DNA from: Rhizobium tropici CIAT 899
GTDB taxonomy: Bacteria; Pseudomonadota; Alphaproteobacteria; Rhizobiales; Rhizobiaceae
NCBI RefSeq assembly: GCF_000330885.1
Contig: NC_020062.1
Location: 752,374 to 816,373 of the forward strand
Length of the DNA stretch: 64,000 nt
Reading direction: 5' to 3'
Shown: piece after piece, positions 37,537-46,122 of the stretch
How positions within the stretch are numbered: position 1 is the first letter of the stretch
Layout: the number at the start of each line of letters is the position of its first letter
Made by a program: the position numbers and the translations under genes
Notes under the pieces: model-generated
The model's database searches: none
The model's input: the letters and a program-made list of their open reading frames with translations, nothing else
Told to the model about the DNA's origin: nothing

Positions 37537-38005
37537 TATTCCTCCTGCCTCGCTCCAGGTGGCAAGTGTCGCCTCACCATCGAGAACGGTCAACTCAAAC
37601 TTTGCGCAATGCGGTCTCTTTCGATTGATCTTGGATCAGGAAACAGATCGCGATTTTCCGCAATCGGTGGGAGCAACCGCTGCCGATGTTTTGATGGATA
37701 TAGCGTCTCTTTTTATGGGAGAGATCCGCGTTTGGCGCTGCCTTACCGGTGCTCCGCACAGCGCCTCCATAAGCAATAGCGGCTCAGATAATTCGAGGTC
37801 TCCGGCCGTGGGCAAGCTTTCGGCCGGGATCCATTTGCGTGAATGCCTCGATATTTTTCGGAACCAGCGGCCCACACCTGCGTAGACTTAGGTGACAAGC
37901 TTTGCTGGGTCCTCGCGAGCGCGCAGCGCGGTGCTTCGTGTCGTGCCCAGAAAGGGCGAATTTCATTGTACGACGATCCCTGGAGTCATGTCGAAAGGAG
38001 GCCGC
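37537..38005. other. Gene-poor stretch of 469 bases
   Basis: No convincing gene is seen. A 79-codon minus-strand frame (37636-37875) starting with GTG has no ribosome site and no recognisable motif; it is judged a chance frame. The segment probably holds the promoters of the 102-aa gene on the left and of the 30-aa ORF on the right. Confidence 0.5.
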
Positions 38006-38098
38006 ATGTCCAGATATACGCCTCTGGTGCTTTTCTTCATCTGCGCGGGATTGCTGACTTGCATGATCGGTGTCGGTTTAGCCTCCCTTCTTCAATGA
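38006..38098 (+). CDS. 30-residue single-pass membrane microprotein
   Basis: The ORF encodes 30 residues: a short MSRYTP cytoplasmic start and a continuous hydrophobic helix (LVLFFICAGLLTCMIGVGLA) ending SLLQ. AAAGGAG lies five bases before the ATG at 38006, an excellent ribosome site. The basic residue before the helix predicts an N-in orientation. Small membrane proteins of this type often regulate larger membrane complexes, but nothing nearby indicates a partner. It is below usual annotation cut-offs. The call rests on the ribosome site and the perfect helix length. Confidence 0.55.
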   Translation: MSRYTPLVLFFICAGLLTCMIGVGLASLLQ

Positions 38099-38154
38099 AT
38101 GGGGCCATCCCGGGCCACAAAATACGGCCTGTGACGCCGTGCTTTGATGTGTCG

Positions 38155-39381
38155 CTAGTGCCCAGCGGCAATGGCTCGATAGGCCTCGCGGCCGGCGACC
38201 CAGGTACGCCGGACGACGGGTACATCGCCCTCGGGCCATTCGACCAGGATGAGGTCGGCTCGGCTGCCGACCCTGATCGTACCGCGATCATGCAAGCCTG
38301 ATGCACGTGCGGGATTGCCGGAGACCAGCGGCCACAGATCTTGCAGCGATCCCATCCCATCCGCCTTTAGGCGCGCGAGTCCGAGCAGCATGGCGGGATA
38401 ATAATAATCCGAGGCAAGGATATCGCACAGACCCTCACGGATCATGTCGGCCGCCCCGATCGAGGCGAGATGACTGCCGCCTCGCGTCGCATTCGGCGCG
38501 CCGAAGACAATAAAATCACCCGCGTCACGGGCGGCGCGCGCCACGCGGCGGTTCATGGGGAATTCGCAGAGACGTGCACCGCGTGCGCGATAGAAATCAC
38601 GCGTCTCAATCTGGCTGTCGTCATGTGAAAGCATTGGAGCGCCGGCAGCCTCGCCAAGCGCTGAGACCTCGTTGATGGCCGCCAGCACTTGCGGCCGGCG
38701 CTCCCACATGGCGCGTGCCATGGCGATCATGTCTGAGACAGGCAGCTTTGCCCTCTTCGCCCGTTCGGCCATCTTGTCCGCGAAAACCGGTGAGCCCGGA
38801 TCGAGAGCAGGGAAATTCGGGTCGAGATCGAACGGCCGTTCCTGCAGCGAGACCGAGGGATCAAGCAGCAGCATCGATGTGTGATCGTTGAAGGCAATGG
38901 AGGGCCGGCGAGGACCTGACAACGCATCGCGAATAAGATCGATCGCCTCAAAACAAAATGTTTCCCAGCGCAATTGTACCCGGTTGTCGACCATCAGCCT
39001 GGAAGCCAGCATATCGAGGGAGGAAACCACCGTGCGGCCGTTGTCGACGGAACGCAGCCCCGGCTCCCAACTCAAGGTCAGTGCGTGGAAGGCTGTGGCG
39101 ATGCCATTGGCAGCAAGCTGTCGATCCGTTTCGAGCAGCGCCGGCGCGACAGGCAACATCGTGCCCGGACGCGGCATGAGCTGTCGCTCGAAAGCGTCGC
39201 CGTGGACATCCACGAAAGCTGGCCCGAGAAGATGACCGCGCCCGTCGATAACGGCGGCTCCGTCGCGCACACCGTCGATATCGGTAATGCGCCCCTCTTC
39301 GATCCGTATCGATGCTGATTGCAGGCGGTCGCCAAAGACAACGGTGGCGCCCTCGATGAGAATGGGAGAATTGTGGTGCAT
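38155..39381 (-). CDS. phnM: PhnM-type alpha-D-ribose 1-methylphosphonate 5-triphosphate diphosphatase
   Basis: The 408-residue amidohydrolase-superfamily protein matches PhnM: GPAFVDVHGDAFERQLMPRPG near residue 55, FNDHTSML, MLSHDDSQ and FGAPNATRGGSHLAS supply the His/Asp metal ligands in order. PhnM hydrolyses the 5-triphosphate of ribose 1-methylphosphonate to the 5-phosphate and pyrophosphate in C-P lyase phosphonate use. The ATG at 39381 gives the usual short N-terminus; the open frame to 39861 is an artefact of the XRE gene on the same strand. No phnGHIJKL genes are in the window, so it acts in trans or on another substrate. Confidence 0.85.
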   Translation of the reverse strand: MHHNSPILIEGATVVFGDRLQSASIRIEEGRITDIDGVRDGAAVIDGRGHLLGPAFVDVHGDAFERQLMPRPGTMLPVAPALLETDRQLAANGIATAFHALTLSWEPGLRSVDNGRTVVSSLDMLASRLMVDNRVQLRWETFCFEAIDLIRDALSGPRRPSIAFNDHTSMLLLDPSVSLQERPFDLDPNFPALDPGSPVFADKMAERAKRAKLPVSDMIAMARAMWERRPQVLAAINEVSALGEAAGAPMLSHDDSQIETRDFYRARGARLCEFPMNRRVARAARDAGDFIVFGAPNATRGGSHLASIGAADMIREGLCDILASDYYYPAMLLGLARLKADGMGSLQDLWPLVSGNPARASGLHDRGTIRVGSRADLILVEWPEGDVPVVRRTWVAGREAYRAIAAGH

Positions 39382-39595
39382 GGGCGGGCCTGTTTCGCAA
39401 CGTGACGAGGGCGGGAATCGCAGCCCTGTGGCCGCCGATTTCCAGCACGTGCTTCTAGTGACACGATATGACAGATTTGAGAATGCTGCGGCTTGGTCTC
39501 GCGGAATGAAAACCGCCCTCAACCTCCGGTCGGACGATCTGAAGCGCATTTCCGACAGCCGACACCTTGCCTGCCCCAAGTGCCGGTCGCCGATC

Positions 39596-39931
39596 CTATC
39601 GGTCTGCTTTCGGAGGGAGGATTTGGCCCCTGTCGCCGGAGATAGACAGGATCTCGCAGCTCTCGGTATGGGACGGCGCTTGGCCTTCCGTGGCGAGAGC
39701 CTTGGTACAGATGCCGATTTCGTGCCCCTGGATCCGGAAGAAGGTGATGCCTCCGGTCTCGAGCGCCAGTCGCAGTTGCGCTTCCGTCGCCCGATGCAGG
39801 CTGTGGCGATTGCCCTCGTAATCGCGGATCGTGCTGCGCGATACGCCCGAACGGTCGGCAAGGTCCATCTGCGTCCAATCGAGGAAGCCGCGGGCCGCCC
39901 GGCAGAGCGCTGGTGTCAAAATCATCGCCAT
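39596..39931 (-). CDS. Small XRE-family DNA-binding protein (111 aa)
   Basis: The 111-residue protein has an N-terminal helix-turn-helix of the Cro/CI type (ALCRAARGFLDWTQMDLADRSGVSRSTIRDYEGNRHSL), followed by a short domain (ALETGGITFFRIQGHEIG) as in many rhizobial small XRE regulators. The ATG at 39931 is preferred because it gives the usual start just before the HTH; an in-frame start 40 codons upstream overlaps the operator-like repeats. It is divergent from the Mrp antiporter operon. Palindromes between them make it a candidate regulator of the operon. Confidence 0.8.
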   Translation of the reverse strand: MAMILTPALCRAARGFLDWTQMDLADRSGVSRSTIRDYEGNRHSLHRATEAQLRLALETGGITFFRIQGHEIGICTKALATEGQAPSHTESCEILSISGDRGQILPPKADR

Positions 39932-39957
39932 CTTACCTTGACGCAGGGTTTCAAGCT

Positions 39958-39986
39958 GCCCATATTGGGCGATATCTATCATATAG
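39958..39986. promoter_or_regulatory. Inverted repeats between the XRE gene and the mrp operon
   Basis: GCCCA-TAT-TGGGC (39958-39970) is a perfect odd-centred palindrome. CTAT-CAT-ATAG (39976-39986) follows, and GGGCATAATATAG continues to 39998. The repeated GCCC/TAT half-sites resemble Cro-type operator arrays. They lie in the leader of both divergent units. Confidence 0.45.
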
Positions 39987-40093
39987 GGCATAATATAGCG
40001 GATTTCCAGGGGTTTTGCCGACTGGCATGATCCGGCCAAGCGAAGGAGCAACGTTTTGGGATAACGAGCGGGCCTATTTTTATTTTAGCACTT

Positions 40094-42982
40094 TTGGCTC
40101 TGCCGTTTATCGGAAGTCTTCTTTCCGTATGCCTCTTGCGCACGCAGTCGCGGCGTGGCCCGGCCTGGATTGCCGGCATCGTTACATTTCTGGCGCTGTT
40201 GCTTTCCGCAAGCTTCTATCCTGCTGTCAAAAACGGCGGCGTCGTCCGTTATAGCATAGAATGGCTGCCGCAGCTTGGGCTAGATTTCAGCCTCAGATTG
40301 GATGGCTTTGCCTGGCTGTTTTCGCTCGTCATCACCGCCATCGGTTTTCTCGTCATCGTCTATGCCCGCTACTACATGTCGGAAGAGGACCCGGTTCCCC
40401 GCTTCTTCTCCTTCCTGCTTGCCTTCATGGGCGCGATGCTCGGCATCGTGCTGTCAGGCAATGTCATCCTGCTCTCGATATTCTGGGAGCTGACCAGCAT
40501 CTTCTCCTTCCTGCTGATCAGCTATTGGCACAATACCGCAGCGGCGCGTGATGGTGCCCGCATGGCTCTGACGATCACCGGGATTGGCGGGTTCTGCCTG
40601 CTCATCGGGCTGATCCTGCTCGGCCATATCGTCGGCAGCTACGATCTGGACAATATCCTGGCATCGGGCGAAATCATCCGCAATCATCCGCTCTATCTGC
40701 CCGCGCTGATACTCATCCTGCTCGGCGCGCTAACGAAGAGCGCGCAGTTTCCCTTCCATTTCTGGCTTCCGAATGCGATGGCGGCGCCGACGCCCGTCTC
40801 CGCCTATCTGCATTCCGCCACGCTGGTGAAGGCCGGCGTCTTCTTGCTTGCACGCTTCTGGCCGGTTCTCTCCGGCACCAATGAGTGGTTCTACATAGTC
40901 GGGGCCGCCGGCATCATCACGCTGCTGCTCGGCGCCTATTTCGCGATGTTCCAGCAGGATCTCAAAGGGCTGCTGGCCTATTCGACGATCAGCCATCTCG
41001 GCCTCATCACCACCTTGCTCAGCCTCGGCAGCCCACTTGCGACGGTTGCCGCCATCTTCCACATGCTGAACCACGCGACCTTCAAGGCGTCGCTGTTCAT
41101 GGCGGCCGGCATCATCGATCACGAGACCGGCACGCGTGACATGCGCCGTCTGAGTGGCCTGTTCCGCTATATGCCGTTCACCGGGGCGCTTGCGATCGTT
41201 GCGAGCGCCGCCATGGCCGGCGTGCCGCTGCTCAATGGCTTTCTATCCAAGGAAATGTTCTTCGCCGAAGCGATCGAAACCCATGCGGATTCCATCCTCG
41301 ATCGTATGCTTCCCTATGTGGCGACGCTCGCAAGCGCCTTCAGCGTCGCCTATTCGCTGCGCTTCATTCAGACGGTGTTTTTCGGGCCGGCGCCGACCGA
41401 TCTGCCGATCGCCAAGCCGCATGAGCCGCCGCGCTGGATGCGCTTCCCGATCGAGCTTCTGGTCGTGGTATGCCTGGTTGTCGGCATCGTTCCGGCGCTT
41501 TCGGTGGCGCCCTTCCTGCATGCGGCTGTGGTCAGCGTTCTCAACGCCGATACGCCGCAATACAGCCTCTCGCTCTGGCATGGCTTCAATTTGCCGCTCG
41601 TGATGAGCATCGTCGCATTGGTCGGTGGCACGGCGTTCTATTTCGCCTTCAAGGATTATTTTTCGCGATGTGACGACGGTCCGCCCCTCTTTCGCCGCCT
41701 GAAGGGGCAGCGCATCTTCGAGCGGGTGCTGGTCGAGGTTTCCTGGCACTGGGCGCGAATAGCCGAAAAGCGGATCGGCACGCGCAAGCTCCAGCCCCAG
41801 CTTCGCTGGGTGGTGGCAACAGGCTTTGCGGCTGGCCTGCTGCCGCTCTATCTGTCGGGCTTCGAGGCCAAGCATTTTGCCTTTTCAGGCGCCGATCCGG
41901 TCTTCGCCATCGTCTGGGCAATCGGGATTTGCCTGGCGATCGGCACTGCCTTCTTTGCCAAATATCACCGGCTTGTCGCGCTCGTGATGCTGGGCGGGGT
42001 CGGATTGATCGTCTGCATGACGTTCATCTGGCTGTCGGCGCCGGATCTTGCGATTACCCAGCTCCTCGTCGAGATCGTCACGACAGTTCTCATCCTTCTG
42101 GGCTTGCGCTGGCTGCCGAAGCGGACAGAAGGGATTGACGATACGGTGAATTTGCGCGCCCGTTTCCGACGCTTCCGCGATCTGGCGCTCGCCGTCATCT
42201 GCGGCGTCGGCATGATGTTCATTTCCTATGCCGTCATGACCATGCCGGTGCCTGACGCCATCGCGAATTACTTCCTGGAAAATGCCTATTCGAAGGGCGG
42301 CGGCCGTAATGTCGTCAACGTCATTCTGGTCGATTTCCGTGGCTTCGACACCTTGGGCGAAATCGCCGTCCTCGGTGTCGTCGCCTTGACCGTCTATGCG
42401 CTGCTGCGTCGTTTCCGCCCTGCGCCCGACAGCATGGAGATGCCGGAACAGCAGCGGATCCAGAACCGTTTCGACGAGGAGCGGCCGGAGCGTTCGGCCG
42501 GCGATACGGTGCGCGACTACCTGCTCGTGCCCTCCGTCATCATGCAGTGGATGTTCCCCTTCGTGATCGCCCTTTCGGTCTATATCTTCATGCGTGGGCA
42601 TGACGCGCCGGGCGGCGGCTTTTCGGCCGGCCTCACGCTCTCGATCGCCTTCCTGCTGCAATATCTTGCCGGCGGTACGCGTTGGGCGGAGGATCGCATT
42701 CGCATCCTGCCGCTGCGGTGGATGGGTGCAGGGCTTCTGATCGCGACGGCAACGGGTATCGGTGCCTGGTTCTTCGGCTATCCGTTCCTCACCTCGTATT
42801 TCCAGTATCTCGATGTGCCGTTGCTCGGCAAGGTTCCGGCGGCAAGCGCGCTGCTCTTCGATCTCGGCGTTTTCCTGTTGGTTGTCGGCTCCACTGTTCT
42901 GATCCTCGTCGCGCTTGCGCACCAGTCGATCCGTATAAACCGCCTGCGTGCGCTAGACTCCGACAAGGCAAAGGGGGACTGA
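40094..42982 (+). CDS. mrpA: Mrp antiporter subunit A with fused MrpB domain
   Basis: At 962 residues this is the fused A+B form of the Mrp/Mnh/Pha Na+(K+)/H+ antiporter. The N-terminal part is NuoL/ND5-like, with FWELTSIFSFLLI and KSAQFPFHFWLPNAMAAPTPVSAYLHSATLVKAGVFL (proton-channel Lys and His residues). The C-terminal part is MrpB-like, with FVIALSVYIFMRGHDAPGGGFSAGL. It anchors the seven-subunit complex in the inner membrane. The only canonical in-frame start found is a TTG at 40094, which lacks a ribosome site and cuts into TM1; AAGGAG at 40043-40048 precedes a non-standard start region (ATA at 40061). The true start is uncertain. Confidence 0.92.
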   Translation: MALPFIGSLLSVCLLRTQSRRGPAWIAGIVTFLALLLSASFYPAVKNGGVVRYSIEWLPQLGLDFSLRLDGFAWLFSLVITAIGFLVIVYARYYMSEEDPVPRFFSFLLAFMGAMLGIVLSGNVILLSIFWELTSIFSFLLISYWHNTAAARDGARMALTITGIGGFCLLIGLILLGHIVGSYDLDNILASGEIIRNHPLYLPALILILLGALTKSAQFPFHFWLPNAMAAPTPVSAYLHSATLVKAGVFLLARFWPVLSGTNEWFYIVGAAGIITLLLGAYFAMFQQDLKGLLAYSTISHLGLITTLLSLGSPLATVAAIFHMLNHATFKASLFMAAGIIDHETGTRDMRRLSGLFRYMPFTGALAIVASAAMAGVPLLNGFLSKEMFFAEAIETHADSILDRMLPYVATLASAFSVAYSLRFIQTVFFGPAPTDLPIAKPHEPPRWMRFPIELLVVVCLVVGIVPALSVAPFLHAAVVSVLNADTPQYSLSLWHGFNLPLVMSIVALVGGTAFYFAFKDYFSRCDDGPPLFRRLKGQRIFERVLVEVSWHWARIAEKRIGTRKLQPQLRWVVATGFAAGLLPLYLSGFEAKHFAFSGADPVFAIVWAIGICLAIGTAFFAKYHRLVALVMLGGVGLIVCMTFIWLSAPDLAITQLLVEIVTTVLILLGLRWLPKRTEGIDDTVNLRARFRRFRDLALAVICGVGMMFISYAVMTMPVPDAIANYFLENAYSKGGGRNVVNVILVDFRGFDTLGEIAVLGVVALTVYALLRRFRPAPDSMEMPEQQRIQNRFDEERPERSAGDTVRDYLLVPSVIMQWMFPFVIALSVYIFMRGHDAPGGGFSAGLTLSIAFLLQYLAGGTRWAEDRIRILPLRWMGAGLLIATATGIGAWFFGYPFLTSYFQYLDVPLLGKVPAASALLFDLGVFLLVVGSTVLILVALAHQSIRINRLRALDSDKAKGD

Positions 42983-43320
42983 TGGAACTCATCTTGTCCA
43001 TTGCAATCGGTGTAATGACGGCTTGCGGGGTCTGGCTGATCCTGCGCCCGCGCACCTACCAGGTCATCATCGGCCTGTCCTTGCTCTCCTATGCGGTCAA
43101 TCTCTTCATCTTCGGCGTCGGCGGTGTGAAGACGAATGTGCCGCCGCTGCTTGGCGATGGCACGGCAACGCACGCCTTGGCAGATCCGGTGCCGCAGGCT
43201 CTGGTGCTGACTGCGATCGTTATCGGCTTTGCCACGACGGCTCTGTTCCTGGTCGTGCTGCTTGCCTCGCGCGGCCTGACAGGTACGGACCATGTCGATG
43301 GCAGGAGTGACCGGAAATGA
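42982..43320 (+). CDS. mrpC: Mrp antiporter subunit C
   Basis: The 112-residue NuoK-like subunit has three membrane segments and the typical RPRTYQVIIGLSLLSYAVNLFIF block. Its ATG overlaps the mrpA stop (TGATG). The C-terminal loop PVPQALVLTAIVIGFATTALFLV is typical of MrpC. It forms the proton half-channel next to MrpD. Confidence 0.95.
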   Translation: MELILSIAIGVMTACGVWLILRPRTYQVIIGLSLLSYAVNLFIFGVGGVKTNVPPLLGDGTATHALADPVPQALVLTAIVIGFATTALFLVVLLASRGLTGTDHVDGRSDRK

Positions 43321-44927
43321 CGGGCTGGTGGCATCATCTCATCATCGCCCCGATCCTGGTTCCCCTTGTCGCAGGTGCGTTGCTTGTATTCATCGATGAG
43401 CGTTCGCGCACGCTGAAGGCGCTCATCAGCCTCGTTGCAACGCTGTTGCTGGTGGGCATTGCACTTGCGCTCTTCCGTGCAGAAGGCGGATCGCCGGGGC
43501 AGGAGCGTGCGTATCTACTAGGAAACTGGAGCGCGCCCTTCGGCATCGTGCTTGTGCTCGATGGCTTGTCGGCACTCATGCTGCTGTTGACATCCATCGT
43601 TGCCGTTGCCGCGTTGATATTTTCATTGGCGCGCTGGCATGCGGTCGGTGCGCATTTCCACACCATGTTCCAGTTGCTGCTGATGGGGGTCAACGGTGCG
43701 TTCCTGACGGGTGATCTCTTCAATCTCTTCGTCTTCTTTGAGGTCATGCTGGCTGCATCTTACGGCCTTCTGCTGCATGGCTCCGGGCCGCTCCGGGTCA
43801 AGGCGGGCATGCATTACATTGCCGTCAATCTCGCAGCCGCGCTGCTCTTCCTTATCGGCGTCAGCCTGATCTACGGCACGGCGGGAACGTTGAACATGGC
43901 GGATCTTGCCATGCGCATCCCGGAAATGTCGGCAGATCGCCGCATGTTGATGCAGGCGGGCGCCGGCGTGCTCGGCATCGCATTCCTCATCAAGGCCGGC
44001 ATGTGGCCGCTCTGCTTCTGGCTGCCGACGGCCTATAGCGCGGCGTCGGCGCCGGTTGCCGGCATATTCGCGATCCTCAGCAAGCTTGGCATCTATGTCA
44101 TCCTGCGGCTGACCATGCTCCTGTTCAGCGCCGGCCCTTCCGCCGGCTTCGGCGCGACCGTGCTTCTCTATGGCGGGATGGCAACCCTGATCTTCGGAAC
44201 GGTCGGTGTGCTGGCGTCGCAGGCGCTTGGCCGGCTGGCCGGCTTCTCGGTACTGGTTTCTTCCGGTACGCTGCTGATGGTGATCGGTATCAATGACGGC
44301 TCCATCTCGTCCGGCGCGCTGATGTATCTCGTCAGCTCGACGCTGACGATCAGCGCATTCTTCATGCTGATCGAACTCGTGGAGCGCGGACAGGATGCGG
44401 GTGCCAGCGTTCTCGCGGTCACGATGGAGGCCTATGGCGATGCCGAGGAGAAGGAGCCGGCAGAAGGCGATGGCGTGACAATGCCCGGCACCATGGCGAT
44501 GCTCGGCATCTGCTTTGCCGCCTGCGGCATCCTGCTGGCCGGCCTGCCACCGCTTTCCGGCTTCATCGCCAAGTTTGCCATGCTCTCCGCTATGATGGGA
44601 ACGGGCGCGATCGGCATTCCGCCGAGCACTGCGGTATGGGCGTTGATCCTTCTGGTCATTCTCTCCGGCATTGCCGCTTTGATCGCCATGACGCGTGCCG
44701 GCATACGCACGTTCTGGAGTTCGCTGGAGGGCACGGTTCCCCGTGTGCTTGTCATCGAGATATTCCCCGTCATGGGCCTGCTCGCATTGACGCTGGCACT
44801 GACCATCTGGGCCGGCCCCGTCATGCAATATATGGATGCGACCATCCGCACGCTCAGCGATCCCAATCTCTATGTCGATGCGGTCCGCAATGCTGTGGTC
44901 GCGCCGGCAAAGACGGGAGGCCTGTGA
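43317..44927 (+). CDS. mrpD: Mrp antiporter subunit D
   Basis: The 536-residue NuoM/N-like subunit has fourteen predicted segments. Pore residues are visible in FFEVMLAASYGLL (Glu in TM5), IKAGMWPLCFWLPTAYSAASAPVAGIFAILSKLGIYVILR (Lys and His-equivalent region) and FKxKF-like GFIAKFAML. It couples proton flow to cation exchange with MrpA. An ATGA overlap with mrpC keeps stoichiometry. Confidence 0.95.
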   Translation: MTGWWHHLIIAPILVPLVAGALLVFIDERSRTLKALISLVATLLLVGIALALFRAEGGSPGQERAYLLGNWSAPFGIVLVLDGLSALMLLLTSIVAVAALIFSLARWHAVGAHFHTMFQLLLMGVNGAFLTGDLFNLFVFFEVMLAASYGLLLHGSGPLRVKAGMHYIAVNLAAALLFLIGVSLIYGTAGTLNMADLAMRIPEMSADRRMLMQAGAGVLGIAFLIKAGMWPLCFWLPTAYSAASAPVAGIFAILSKLGIYVILRLTMLLFSAGPSAGFGATVLLYGGMATLIFGTVGVLASQALGRLAGFSVLVSSGTLLMVIGINDGSISSGALMYLVSSTLTISAFFMLIELVERGQDAGASVLAVTMEAYGDAEEKEPAEGDGVTMPGTMAMLGICFAACGILLAGLPPLSGFIAKFAMLSAMMGTGAIGIPPSTAVWALILLVILSGIAALIAMTRAGIRTFWSSLEGTVPRVLVIEIFPVMGLLALTLALTIWAGPVMQYMDATIRTLSDPNLYVDAVRNAVVAPAKTGGL

Positions 44928-45403
44928 TGCTGCCTTATCCGCTCCTGGCGCTGAGCCTGATCCTGATGTGGCTGCTGCTAAGCGGCTTCACGCTCGGTCA
45001 GCTTATCCTCGGCATCATCGTCGCGGTCTTTGCCTCCTGGGGGATGGCATCGCTACGACCCGAAAAGCCGCGGCTGCGGAAATGGTATCTGCTGCCCAAA
45101 CTCTTCTTCCGGGTCGTTTTCGATGTGGTGAAATCGAATGTACAAGTGGCCTGGATCATCCTGAGAGGGCGCTCGCGCAAGACGACGCCGGGTTTTGTGG
45201 TTCTTGAGCTCAGGGTGCGGGATCAGATCCCGCTGGCGCTGCTTGCGGTTATCCTGACCAGTACACCGGGCTCTGCGTGGCTGGAATATGATTCCAACGA
45301 CAACACGGTGCTGCTGCATGTCCTCGATCTCGAAAACGAGGCGCAATGGCGTCAAACGGTCGCCAACCGGTATGAAAACCTGCTGATGGAGATTTTTGCA
45401 TGA
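44927..45403 (+). CDS. mrpE: Mrp antiporter subunit E
   Basis: The 158-residue membrane protein has two N-terminal segments and a soluble C-terminal part (TPGSAWLEYDSNDNTVLLHVLDLE, the MnhE domain). It starts inside the mrpD stop (TGATG). The Sinorhizobium PhaE counterpart is needed for assembly of the K+-type antiporter. Confidence 0.94.
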   Translation: MLPYPLLALSLILMWLLLSGFTLGQLILGIIVAVFASWGMASLRPEKPRLRKWYLLPKLFFRVVFDVVKSNVQVAWIILRGRSRKTTPGFVVLELRVRDQIPLALLAVILTSTPGSAWLEYDSNDNTVLLHVLDLENEAQWRQTVANRYENLLMEIFA

Positions 45404-45681
45404 GCGCCACGATCATCCAGATATCCGTTACGATTGCGCAGATGATGATCGTGGCGGCGATGGCGATCGCCTCCATTCGCATGTTCCGGGGACCGCGCGC
45501 GCAGGATCGCATCATCGCGCTCGATACGCTGTATGTGAATGCCATGCTGCTCCTGTTGACTTTCGGCATTGGAACCGGCCGTGTCGTCTATTTCGAGGCG
45601 GCACTCGTCATCGGCATGCTGGGCTTTGTCGCAACGGTTGCCTTGGCGAAATTCCTGATGCGCGGGGAGGTGATCGAATGA
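45400..45681 (+). CDS. mrpF: Mrp antiporter subunit F
   Basis: The 93-residue protein has three membrane segments and the MrpF core FRGPRAQDRIIALDTLYVNAML with its conserved Asp in the second segment. It overlaps mrpE by four bases (ATGA) and mrpG by four. Confidence 0.95.
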   Translation: MSATIIQISVTIAQMMIVAAMAIASIRMFRGPRAQDRIIALDTLYVNAMLLLLTFGIGTGRVVYFEAALVIGMLGFVATVALAKFLMRGEVIE

Positions 45682-46061
45682 GCGCGTCATTTGAAAACAT
45701 ACCTCTGTGGGCCGCGATCCCCGTCGGCGGGCTTCTCGTGATCGGCGCCTTCCTGACGCTCGTCGGCGCAATCGGATTTCTGAGGCTTGGAACATTCTAC
45801 GAGCGTATTCACGCGCCGACATTGGGAACGAGCGGCGGTATCGGCGCGATCATGATCGCATCGATGATCTTCTTTTCGACCGCGACGCGGTCCCTCGTCA
45901 TTCATGAACTGCTGATCGGTGTTTTCATAACCGTGACGACGCCGATCACCTTCATGCTGCTCGCCCGCGCGGCTCTGCATCGCGATCGTGCCGAGCAGAA
46001 CGGCAACGTTCCGCCAAAACAATCGCCTGAGCAGAAGCCGGTCGAGGGGCATTCGTCATAA
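45678..46061 (+). CDS. mrpG: Mrp antiporter subunit G
   Basis: The 127-residue protein has three membrane segments and the MrpG block AIGFLRLGTFYERIHAPTLGTSGG followed by a C-terminal hydrophilic tail (NGNVPPKQSPEQKPVEG). It overlaps mrpF and ends the operon; a stem-loop lies 17 bases after its stop. Confidence 0.95.
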   Translation: MSASFENIPLWAAIPVGGLLVIGAFLTLVGAIGFLRLGTFYERIHAPTLGTSGGIGAIMIASMIFFSTATRSLVIHELLIGVFITVTTPITFMLLARAALHRDRAEQNGNVPPKQSPEQKPVEGHSS

Positions 46062-46077
46062 ACGACCAACGACTACT

Positions 46078-46095
46078 GCCGCATGAAGATGCGGC
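46078..46095. terminator. Hairpin after the mrp operon
   Basis: GCCGCAT (46078-46084) and ATGCGGC (46089-46095) form a perfect seven-base stem with a GAAG tetraloop between convergent mrpG and the acetyltransferase gene. No strong U-run follows on the plus strand. Confidence 0.5.
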
Positions 46096-46122
46096 GCTGC
46101 GTCTTCTATGGGATCGCGGCAC

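Noticed and set aside
37636..37875. 79-codon minus-strand frame with GTG start
   Set aside because: No ribosome site and no recognisable motif; mentioned only as part of the 37537-38005 gap.
39507..39640. Plus-strand frame with a zinc-ribbon-like CPKC
   Set aside because: It overlaps the well-supported XRE gene, has only one CxxC pair, and no ribosome site.
39382..39861. Upstream extension of the PhnM frame by 160 codons
   Set aside because: It overlaps the XRE gene on the same strand in another frame, and PhnM normally starts close to the MHHNSP residues.
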